Below are positions 13,964 to 20,034 of a stretch of DNA of 20,034 bases, in pieces; positions within the stretch are counted from its first letter, which is position 1; the number at the start of each line of letters is the position of its first letter. Below the pieces are notes generated by a model. It was not told the origin of the DNA and did not search any database. It saw nothing but the letters and a program-made list of their open reading frames with translations. The translations under genes were made by a program, and so were the position numbers. The DNA is from CAYVQU01 sp964453155 (GTDB lineage: Bacteria; Chloroflexota; Anaerolineae; Anaerolineales; UBA11858). The DNA lies in contig CAYVQU010000093.1 in assembly GCA_964453155.1 (NCBI GenBank), positions 1 through 20,034 of the forward strand. Reading direction: 5' to 3'.

Positions 13964-15481
13964 ATGGCAGAATTGTCGAATTTAGAAGAAATCCGGCTTG
14001 AAAAAGTGGAGATCCTGCGGGCAGAAGGCATTGAACCCTACCCCACCCGAGCCGAGCGAACCCATTTCAGCCAGGAGGCCATTCAAGCTTTTGAAGAAGC
14101 TGAAGCTGCGGGTTCTGAAGATCCAATCGAGGTCACGTTGGCTGGACGATTGCGGGCGATGCGGCCGATGGGCAACGTTATTTTCGCTCATATTGAAGAT
14201 GGCTCTGGGCGCGTTCAGTTTTTCTTCCGGAAGAATGATGTCGGGAAGGAATTGCTCAAATTTTTCAGCCGAGAATTTGATCTCGGCGATTTCATCCAGG
14301 CCAGCGGTGTAATGTTCCGTACTCGGACAGGTGAAGTCACTCTGCGGGTTGCTAAATTCAAAATGCTGGCCAAAGCGATTACCCCCCTGCCCGCGGCCAA
14401 AGACGAGGTTGTCGATGGAGAAGTCGTGCGCCATGCGGGCCTCACTGATCCCGAAACTCGCTACCGCCAGCGGTATGCCGATCTAGCCGTAAACCCTCAT
14501 GTCCGCGATATCTTCGTCAAACGGGCTGGGATCGTCAAAGCCCTGCGCGATTTTATGGATTCCAATGGCTTTTTGGAGGTCGAAACGCCCATTTTGCAGC
14601 CAATTTACGGCGGCGCGGCGGCCGAACCCTTTGTGACCCACCATAACCAACTCAAACAGGAACTTTATTTACGAATTTCATTTGAGCTCTACCTTAAACG
14701 GTTGTTGGTTGGTGGGATCGAGCGCGTCTACGAAATTGGGCGTGATTTCCGCAATGAGGGGGTGTCCTTCAAACACAACCCTGAATTCACCCAGATCGAG
14801 TTCTACTGGGCCTATGCTGATTATCTGCAGGTGATGGAATTGACCGAAAACATGGTGGCCTATGTCGCCGATCAGGTTTTGGGCACTCGCCAGATTACCT
14901 ATCAGGGTCACCAAATGGACCTCAATCCCCCCTGGGATCGAGTTGAGATGGGTCAGGGTATTTTGGAGGCGACTGGCATCGACATCAGTGAACATCCCGA
15001 GGCTGCTAGTCTGGCCGCGGCGATGAAAGCTAAAGGCATCGAATTTAAACCCGATTCCCCGCGCGGAAAATTAATTGACACCCTCATCGGCGATTACCTG
15101 GAACCCAATTTCATCCAGCCGACTTTTCTGTATAACTATCCCCGCGATATCTCTCCCCTGGCCAAAAGTATGCCCGGTGACTCAAGCACCGTTGAGCGTT
15201 TTGAAGGCTTCATGGCCGGGATGGAGTTGTGCAATGCTTTCACTGAACTCAACGATCCCATTGATCAGGAAGCCCGTTTCATGGAAATGGGCCGCGACTA
15301 TGCCAATGACGACGAAGAACGCCACCCGATGGATGAAGATTATCTCCAGGCTATGCGCTACGGGATGCCCCCCAACGGCGGTTTTGGCATGGGTGTTGAC
15401 CGCTTGGCAATGCTACTGACCGATCAACCCAATATCCGGGAAGTCTTACTCTTTCCCCATTTACGAACCCGCGAAGAATAA
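13964..15481 (+). CDS. lysS: Lysyl-tRNA synthetase, class II
   Basis: Charges tRNA-Lys with lysine using ATP. The 505-residue protein has the N-terminal OB-fold anticodon-binding domain (about 55-140: VTLAGRLRAMRPMGNVIFAHIEDGSGRVQ) and a class II catalytic domain. This shows RYRQRYADLAVNP (167-179), motif 1 around GFLEVETPILQPIYGGAAAEPF, motif 2 with FRNEG (262-266) in a YEIGRDFRNEGVSFKHNPEF block, YPRDISPLAKS (392-402), and motif 3 GGFGMGVDRLAMLL (472-485). The tip of motif 2 and the C-terminal LLFPHLR are canonical. AGGAAG at 13952-13957, six bases before the ATG, sets the start. It is followed by a hairpin shared with the convergent kinase gene. Confidence 0.97.
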   Translation: MAELSNLEEIRLEKVEILRAEGIEPYPTRAERTHFSQEAIQAFEEAEAAGSEDPIEVTLAGRLRAMRPMGNVIFAHIEDGSGRVQFFFRKNDVGKELLKFFSREFDLGDFIQASGVMFRTRTGEVTLRVAKFKMLAKAITPLPAAKDEVVDGEVVRHAGLTDPETRYRQRYADLAVNPHVRDIFVKRAGIVKALRDFMDSNGFLEVETPILQPIYGGAAAEPFVTHHNQLKQELYLRISFELYLKRLLVGGIERVYEIGRDFRNEGVSFKHNPEFTQIEFYWAYADYLQVMELTENMVAYVADQVLGTRQITYQGHQMDLNPPWDRVEMGQGILEATGIDISEHPEAASLAAAMKAKGIEFKPDSPRGKLIDTLIGDYLEPNFIQPTFLYNYPRDISPLAKSMPGDSSTVERFEGFMAGMELCNAFTELNDPIDQEARFMEMGRDYANDDEERHPMDEDYLQAMRYGMPPNGGFGMGVDRLAMLLTDQPNIREVLLFPHLRTREE

Positions 15482-15513
15482 AAAAAGTCGGTGCAATCGC
15501 ACCGACTTTTTTT
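15482..15513. terminator. Bidirectional terminator between lysS and the kinase gene
   Basis: AAAAAGTCGGTGC (15482-15494) and GCACCGACTTTTT (15499-15511) with loop AATC. It has a T-run on both strands, so it can end both convergent transcripts. It starts right after the lysS stop and touches the kinase stop (15512-15514). Confidence 0.93.
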
Positions 15514-16186
15514 ATTTATGGCCGCCATTCCGGCCGTTTTCAACTTCGAGAGGGGAAAAAACCACTTCATCCTTCCCCGTGAGTTTCTCTTCAATTTTCT
15601 GGGCAACCAAATCCAAATGTCCGGGGTGTTGGACGTAGTTTAAATCGTCGGTGGGAACGGTCAAAACCGGACACAGGTTGAACCCCGTAATCCAGGATTC
15701 GTATAAATCATTCAACCGGGCCAGATAATCAGCCTGGATGTCGCGTTCATAATCCCGCCCGCGGTTGAGAATCCGGTCTTGTAAACTGGGAACCGAGGCT
15801 CGCAGGTAGACCACCAGATCAGGTGGGGGTAGGAATTTGCTTAGAATCTGGTAAAGCTCCCAATAGGTTGCAAAATCGCGCTCGCTGATCTGACCCTGGT
15901 TGTATAGATTTTGAGCGAAGATTTCGGCATCTTCATACACACTACGGTCTTGAATGACCGAGTTGGCATGATCCACGATCTGCCGGTGCAGCCGTAGCCG
16001 ATGAGTCAAAAAATAAACCTGGGAATGAAAGGCCCAGGCCTGCATATCTTGGTAAAAATCGGGGAGATAAGGGTTTTCGGTCACCGGTTCATAAAAAGGC
16101 TCCCATTTCAAACGTTCACATAATAATTCCACTAGAGTGGATTTGCCCACTCCAATATTACCGGCTACCGCGACGAATTTTTTCAT
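15512..16186 (-). CDS. Deoxynucleoside kinase (dGK/dAK type)
   Basis: Phosphorylates a deoxynucleoside with ATP for dNTP salvage. The 224-residue protein has the P-loop GNIGVGKST at 9-17, the substrate-binding Glu in FYEPVTENPYL (Glu33), and the DRS-type motif QDRSVYEDAEIF (Asp80, Arg81). A lid region ILNRGRDYERDI (about 138-149) follows. These are the marks of the bacterial dGK/dAK/dCK group; which base is preferred cannot be read off. The length is typical, with a slightly extended polar C-terminus. An AGGAGA lies 17 bases before the ATG, too far for a normal Shine-Dalgarno, so translation initiation may be weak. It is downstream of the PEP/pyruvate-binding gene with a repeat between them. 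Confidence 0.92.
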   Translation of the reverse strand: MKKFVAVAGNIGVGKSTLVELLCERLKWEPFYEPVTENPYLPDFYQDMQAWAFHSQVYFLTHRLRLHRQIVDHANSVIQDRSVYEDAEIFAQNLYNQGQISERDFATYWELYQILSKFLPPPDLVVYLRASVPSLQDRILNRGRDYERDIQADYLARLNDLYESWITGFNLCPVLTVPTDDLNYVQHPGHLDLVAQKIEEKLTGKDEVVFSPLEVENGRNGGHK

Positions 16187-16251
16187 AGTGAGTTTTTTGT
16201 TTTTCTCCTGAGAACGCTAGAAATAAGTTAAACTGAAATGATTTCTGGTAC

Positions 16252-16290
16252 GTGAAGTGTGTACCCATTGCAACTCATATCACGCTTCAC
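16252..16290. repeat. Inverted repeat of GTGAAGTGTG words overlapping a stop codon
   Basis: GTGAAGTGTG (16252-16261) faces CACGCTTCAC (16281-16290), matching at 9 of 10 positions, with another CGTGATAAGTG-type word beyond. The outer word encodes the last residues and TGA stop (16287-16289) of the PEP/pyruvate-binding gene. Confidence 0.65.
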
Positions 16291-18623
16291 TTATCACGTT
16301 GGATATATCCCACCGCCTGCCCCTGAGAAGAATCCATCACTAGTTCTAGATGATGGTTCGGTTTAAAATCTGCAATTTGGATCAGGCGGAGATAGTTTTC
16401 CAGGCCCCCTTCATTCGGAGCCAACTCGAGCAAGCGGTTGGGGGTATTATAAAAGAATTCGTGGTTAAACACCACATCATCATCATCCAGGAAAATGGCC
16501 AGGGGGAAGATCTTGGCCTCTACCAAATCTTGGAAGAAATGGGTCCCAAAGGAAGGTTCTGGTTCTGGTCCGATCTCTTTACCCGCCAGTTCGATCAAAG
16601 CGCGCGTGTTGTAGATATCGGCATACCCGATATGAACGCCTAAATCGGGGTTGGTGGTTCCCCAGCGGCCCGGGCCAATACAGATAAAAACCTCTTTGGC
16701 TAAAATTTCGTTCAACCGGCCAATTGTCCGGCCTAACTCCGAACGGGCGGCGGGAGTCGGCAGGGCATAATAGCCCTCTGGTGAGACGAATAACACATAT
16801 CGAATGCTCCGGATGTGTCCATGGGGTACCATCCGCCGGGTTGAGAAAATGACGTTTTCAATCCCATCCACCCCGACTTTTTCGGGCAAACTGACCTCCT
16901 GCTCATCCGCGTGGCTCTGCGGGCGGCATTGCAGGAGCGAAACTCGGATACCAGGATTGGTACTGCGCGGATCGGTAACGTAAATGGCAAATTCAGTATC
17001 CACTGGCCGTTGATATTTTTCTTCAAGTAAGTTTAAGATGGCTTTCATCCGCTTGGCTAAGGGGGTTCGGTGAATTAAGCCTTCAAAAGTTAGCACCAAC
17101 TGTTCTAACCCCCCATTGATGATGGTGCTGTGAATATTGGTGAGATAGCCGCCGTCGTCAATTTGGGCAAAATAACGCAGCAACGGATAGCGTTTGGTTA
17201 GGATCTCATGGATGGGCCGGGTTTCGAGCTGGTTGGTTTTTAAATTGATTAGGTCGATAAAATGCTGAGAATACCGCCGAATGGAATCGGGGGATGATTT
17301 AGGCCGCAAGGTGGGATGGCTGAGGGCCACCAGCCGCGGATAATCATTGCCGACCCGATCGACCGCCCGCGTGCCAAGGCCCCAGACTAACCTTAGGAAA
17401 CCATCTTTCGCCCGGATTTGGGGGGACCAGCGATAAGTGTTGCGGCTGAAACCTACCCCCGCAATATGGGGGAAGTAGTAATGCCCCCACTTTTCGCCTT
17501 CGATCACCTGGATCAACAGCGCGATTCGTTCATCGTAGTCTTGCAATTTCATTGAGCGGCGATAAAAGAGGGCATCTGGGTTGAGCACACTGGCATAGAC
17601 CTGGCTCATCGCTTGGGTCAGATCGTGTAAATTTTCTGCTGGTGTGCCCTGGTTGGGGCAAAATACACTCTCATATTTGCCGGCAAACGACATGCCGAAA
17701 TTGTCTTCGAGCAGGCTGGATGAGCGCACAATCAGGGGCTGATTGCCTACTTCGGCCAGTAATCGTTCTAATTTCTCTAGGATATCGGGGGGAAACTCAC
17801 TCTGACGATATTCGGCCTGAATGGCAGGAAAGTCAGCCCGAATTTTCTCTTGGGATTTATATTTTTGATCGGTCCAGTGAAAGAGATCGTTAAAACTCAT
17901 GAAGTCGTACATTACGTCGGCCCCGATAAAGTACGAATCCGGAATGGTGAGGTTCTCGCGAATATCATCCGCCGCGGCTGATCGCAAAATACAGCAGGCC
18001 AGTAACATCCCGGCGGCTTTGCCCCCAATGCGACCATACCCGATCTTACGGCGCTGGATATCGATCAAATCTGCGGTGCGGAACCAGGTCCGGGCAATGT
18101 TAATGTAGGCCAGTTGATCGGAGATGATCCGCCGAATGAGCACCACGATCAACTCGTTCTGACGGTGTTCGTATTGGGCATATTCGGCGGCCGGGAGGTT
18201 TTCGATGGCCTGGGCCTGCTCGAAAAGCATTTCGGAGGGCGCTAACTCGGGGTTGAACGAAATGAGAATATCTTTGGTGGTTGGCACTCGTTCGGCCAAA
18301 ACATTGCGCACAATCTCTTCGAATGATTCGTATGGAAAATGTTGGGCAAAGTAAGAGTCGGTCAGGTGGCGGCGAATCCGATCGATGCGTAAGGCCCAAA
18401 TTTCCTCGGTTTCATCCCAGAGTGGGTCATCCAACCCTTCCCTCTGCTGTGAATGGACGGCTTTCTCACGAACTTCAGCCTCGAACTCTTTGGGCGTGAT
18501 GACAGCTCTTTCGATTAGGGCCTGCCGCATTTGGGCTCGAATGCGCGCCCGCAGAATGGGATAATCGGCCAATGCTAAATGGATGCGGAGGGCCCGATCG
18601 GCGGTTGAAGATGGCAGGGTCAT
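16287..18623 (-). CDS. PEP/pyruvate-binding (PPDK/PEP-synthase N-domain) protein, no phosphohistidine domain
   Basis: A 778-residue protein with the ATP-grasp-type nucleotide-binding domain of PEP synthase and pyruvate phosphate dikinase. Visible blocks are GRIGGKAAGMLLA (about 197-209), PLIVRSSSLLEDNFGMSFAGKYESV (about 296-320, the RSS and SFAG motifs) and GLGTRAVDR (about 415-423). The first 190 residues are helical and unassigned. The C-terminus has a conserved-looking FICIGPGRWGTTNPDLGVHIGYADI and PSFGTHFFQDLVEAKIFPLAIF, as in uncharacterised PEP-synthase-like proteins. I see no GGxxSH phosphohistidine motif or PEP-binding TIM barrel, so it cannot be a full PEP synthase. A role in phosphotransfer or binding is inference. 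The start is ATG 18623 rather than TTG 18635; neither has a clear Shine-Dalgarno. Confidence 0.82.
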   Translation of the reverse strand: MTLPSSTADRALRIHLALADYPILRARIRAQMRQALIERAVITPKEFEAEVREKAVHSQQREGLDDPLWDETEEIWALRIDRIRRHLTDSYFAQHFPYESFEEIVRNVLAERVPTTKDILISFNPELAPSEMLFEQAQAIENLPAAEYAQYEHRQNELIVVLIRRIISDQLAYINIARTWFRTADLIDIQRRKIGYGRIGGKAAGMLLACCILRSAAADDIRENLTIPDSYFIGADVMYDFMSFNDLFHWTDQKYKSQEKIRADFPAIQAEYRQSEFPPDILEKLERLLAEVGNQPLIVRSSSLLEDNFGMSFAGKYESVFCPNQGTPAENLHDLTQAMSQVYASVLNPDALFYRRSMKLQDYDERIALLIQVIEGEKWGHYYFPHIAGVGFSRNTYRWSPQIRAKDGFLRLVWGLGTRAVDRVGNDYPRLVALSHPTLRPKSSPDSIRRYSQHFIDLINLKTNQLETRPIHEILTKRYPLLRYFAQIDDGGYLTNIHSTIINGGLEQLVLTFEGLIHRTPLAKRMKAILNLLEEKYQRPVDTEFAIYVTDPRSTNPGIRVSLLQCRPQSHADEQEVSLPEKVGVDGIENVIFSTRRMVPHGHIRSIRYVLFVSPEGYYALPTPAARSELGRTIGRLNEILAKEVFICIGPGRWGTTNPDLGVHIGYADIYNTRALIELAGKEIGPEPEPSFGTHFFQDLVEAKIFPLAIFLDDDDVVFNHEFFYNTPNRLLELAPNEGGLENYLRLIQIADFKPNHHLELVMDSSQGQAVGYIQRDK

Positions 18624-18639
18624 GGCAATATACAAAGAT

Positions 18640-18673
18640 GCACGCTACCCGCTCCCTTAAGCGGATACCGTGC
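18640..18673 (-). promoter_or_regulatory. Hairpin 17 bases upstream of the PEP/pyruvate-binding gene
   Basis: 14-position arms (18640-18653 and 18660-18673) with one mismatch, one G-U and a 6-base loop. It lies in the roughly 100-base gap after dnaN, directly after the dnaN terminator. There is little room for a promoter, so it may sit in the leader or act on read-through mRNA. Confidence 0.45.
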
Positions 18674-18682
18674 AAGCTATTC

Positions 18683-18719
18683 TAAAAGAAACCCGGTTCC
18701 TGCCAGGAACCGGGTTTCT
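18683..18719 (-). terminator. Intrinsic terminator of dnaN
   Basis: Perfect 15-bp stem AGAAACCCGGTTCCT/AGGAACCGGGTTTCT (18687-18701, 18705-18719) with a 3-base loop. On the minus strand it runs into TTTT. It starts 6 bases after the dnaN stop. Confidence 0.88.
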
Positions 18720-18724
18720 AATTC

Positions 18725-19858
18725 TCAGTTTCCTAAATGCATTGGCATGATGACGTGCAAGAAATCGCTGTCACCCACCGGGCGGATCACCCCAGGGCTG
18801 GTATCGACGCTGGTCTCCAGGGCCACATTCGGGGTTTTGATCACATCTAGCACTTCGCGCAGATAACGGACATTGAAGGCAATTAAGATTTGCGGGCCTT
18901 CAATCGAGGCATCAACGACGGTTTCGTTTGAGCCGGTTTCCTCAGATTGCCCGGAGATTTCCACGGTGCCAGGTTGTAACTCGCCGCCTGGGGTGATGCT
19001 AACCCGGGCAATGAGTGACCCTTCGCGGGCGAAAATTTCAGCCTGTTTACAAGCTTTTAGGAATGACGCGGTCGATAATACGGTCCGGGTCTGGTGCCCG
19101 CGGGGGATAATTTGCTGGTAATCGGGGAAAGTGCCCTCGATCAATTGGGAAACCAGTTCAGCATCTTTGGTGCGGAAAATGACCCGGCCGCTGCGGGGAG
19201 GCAGCACCATTGTGACGGTATCTTTGCCATCGTTGCTGATCCGGGAGAGTTCGCTCAAAGCCCGGGCCGGGATCACGGCCGATATTGGATTGCTCACCGG
19301 GGTGGAAAGTTCAGCCGAACGGACAGAAAGCCGGAAACCATCGGCTGAAGCCAGGGTCATTTCGTTGCCTTCGACGGTCATGAGAACGCCGGTCAGAATG
19401 GGACGGGCTTCATCGGTAGAAGCTGAGAAAACGACCTGCTGAATCATCTCTTTGAGGTCGGCTACGTTGATTTGAATACCCCCCTCCAGGTCGGGCACCG
19501 GCATGGGCGGAAATTCTTGGGCATCAATACATTTGAGATCGGTGTTGGAGGCACCGCATTGGACGTGCATGTTTTGGGTTTGGATGGTCAGGTTCATATT
19601 GACCTGATCTGGCGGTAGCGTGCCGATCAAATCCGTAAAAGTACGGGCCGGGACGGTGGTTGACCCCTCCTCTTCGATTTTTGCGCCGATCCAACAAGTG
19701 ATCCCCAATTCCAGGTTGGTCGCTGAGAGCCGCAGCCGACCATCATCGGTTGCCAGCAGGATATTCCCTAATACCGGCAGGGTGCTGCGGGGGGAAACAG
19801 CCCGGGCCACAGTGCTCAAGCCGTGGGCCAGATTCTCTTGTAGAACGGATACTTTCAT
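18725..19858 (-). CDS. dnaN: DNA polymerase III subunit beta (sliding clamp)
   Basis: Ring-shaped dimeric clamp that tethers replicative polymerase to DNA. The 377-residue length matches three clamp domains of about 120 residues each. Diagnostic stretches are the N-terminal MKVSVLQENLAHGLSTVARAVSPRSTLPVLGNILLAT, TDEARPILTGVLM with SADGFRLSV in domain 2, FPDYQQIIPR at the domain 2-3 junction, and C-terminal DFLHVIMPMHLGN (the family ends with VMPMRL-like sequence). A strong GAGGAGAGG lies about six bases before the ATG. It is not next to dnaA or recF within the window. A candidate promoter with an overlapping inverted repeat lies just upstream, and a clear terminator lies downstream, so it is probably a single-gene unit. 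Confidence 0.97.
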   Translation of the reverse strand: MKVSVLQENLAHGLSTVARAVSPRSTLPVLGNILLATDDGRLRLSATNLELGITCWIGAKIEEEGSTTVPARTFTDLIGTLPPDQVNMNLTIQTQNMHVQCGASNTDLKCIDAQEFPPMPVPDLEGGIQINVADLKEMIQQVVFSASTDEARPILTGVLMTVEGNEMTLASADGFRLSVRSAELSTPVSNPISAVIPARALSELSRISNDGKDTVTMVLPPRSGRVIFRTKDAELVSQLIEGTFPDYQQIIPRGHQTRTVLSTASFLKACKQAEIFAREGSLIARVSITPGGELQPGTVEISGQSEETGSNETVVDASIEGPQILIAFNVRYLREVLDVIKTPNVALETSVDTSPGVIRPVGDSDFLHVIMPMHLGN

Positions 19859-19876
19859 ATCGGCCTCTCCTCAAAT

Positions 19877-19916
19877 GTGATGTCTTGAGTATACATCACG
19901 AAGCCCAAAATTACCA
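19877..19916 (-). promoter_or_regulatory. dnaN promoter with overlapping operator-like inverted repeat
   Basis: On the minus strand, -10 TATACT (19888-19893) lies 17 bases after a weak -35 TGGTAA (19911-19916). The inverted repeat GTGATGT-N9-ACATCAC (19877-19899) is centred on the -10, the position expected for a repressor site. Transcription would start about 22 bases before the ATG. It is not a DnaA box. Confidence 0.45.
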
Positions 19917-19925
19917 GTTAGGAGG

Positions 19926-19970
19926 GTAGTTAGCTGGTGAATAGACATTGTCTATTCACCAGCTAACTAC
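19926..19970. repeat. Long perfect hairpin, 22-bp arms
   Basis: Perfect arms at 19926-19947 and 19949-19970 around one T, with core GTTAGCTGGTGAATAGACA. Smaller GTTAG words lie on both sides. It is one base after the likely stop of the partial gene at the right edge. It has no T-run, so it is a dispersed repeat or mRNA-end hairpin rather than a standard terminator. Confidence 0.8.
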
Positions 19971-19971
19971 A

Positions 19972-20034
19972 TTACAAAGTTACTAACTTCTCTTCTAATT
20001 TCATCCGCGAGGGTTCGACCAAGATATCGCCATC
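19972..20034 (-). CDS. Possible C-terminus of a gene running off the right edge
   Basis: The minus-strand frame gives 20 residues ending RMKLEEKLVTL and then TAA (19972-19974), directly before the long hairpin. The composition looks like a protein C-terminus, but a second minus frame is also open here (ending in the hairpin), so the call is tentative. The product is unrecognisable from this length. Confidence 0.3.
   Translation of the reverse strand, partial: DGDILVEPSRMKLEEKLVTL

Overview
The window is a gene-dense chromosomal stretch of about 20 kb with no gap over 300 bases. It reads like an Anaerolineae-type Chloroflexota. The reasons are the Thr-Pro-rich exported proteins, a lipoprotein with a Pro/Thr linker, tandem M42 peptidases, a PEP-synthase-like protein of the type found in free-living environmental bacteria, and many short self-complementary repeats between genes. 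This taxonomic call is an inference from style and content; no rRNA is present. There is no rRNA, tRNA, CRISPR array, prophage or conventional insertion sequence.

Layout. (1) 183-2519, plus strand: an Ogt-type DNA methyltransferase, a thiolase and a small four-helix membrane protein. (2) 2531-12241, minus strand: one long co-directional run. In transcription order it holds a membrane-anchored Thr-Pro-rich protein whose stop overlaps the start of an M42 peptidase (C), a second M42 peptidase (B), a GxxExxY/PD-(D/E)XK nuclease-like cassette, a third M42 peptidase (A), a solute-binding lipoprotein, a PfkB sugar kinase, a HEAT-like protein, a GNAT acetyltransferase and a metallophosphoesterase. 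A sigma70-like promoter lies upstream of the first gene. (3) 12361-15481, plus strand: a PIG-L deacetylase, greA with a strong promoter and a structured leader, and lysS. (4) 15512-19858, minus strand: a deoxynucleoside kinase, a PEP/pyruvate-binding protein and dnaN. The C-terminus of one more minus-strand gene may run off the right edge. The first 182 bases hold no gene I can support.

How the genes fit together. The dnaN, lysS, greA and deoxynucleoside kinase genes are housekeeping functions: replication clamp, translation, transcription rescue and nucleotide salvage. The minus-strand run looks like peptide and sugar catabolism: exported binding protein, three TET-type aminopeptidases and a sugar kinase. 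It is a loose directon rather than a known pathway.

The most unusual material is between genes. A 473-bp element (8958-9430) sits between two M42 genes. It consists of a nuclease-like gene exactly bounded by two inverted arrays, each of four 9-bp units. At least eight other intergenic spots hold self-complementary repeats, each made of a different short word. Many start at, or within a couple of bases of, a stop codon. The greA leader can form four hairpins and an 8-bp alternative pairing between a loop and a downstream terminator-like hairpin. The GreA protein itself has an atypical catalytic tip.
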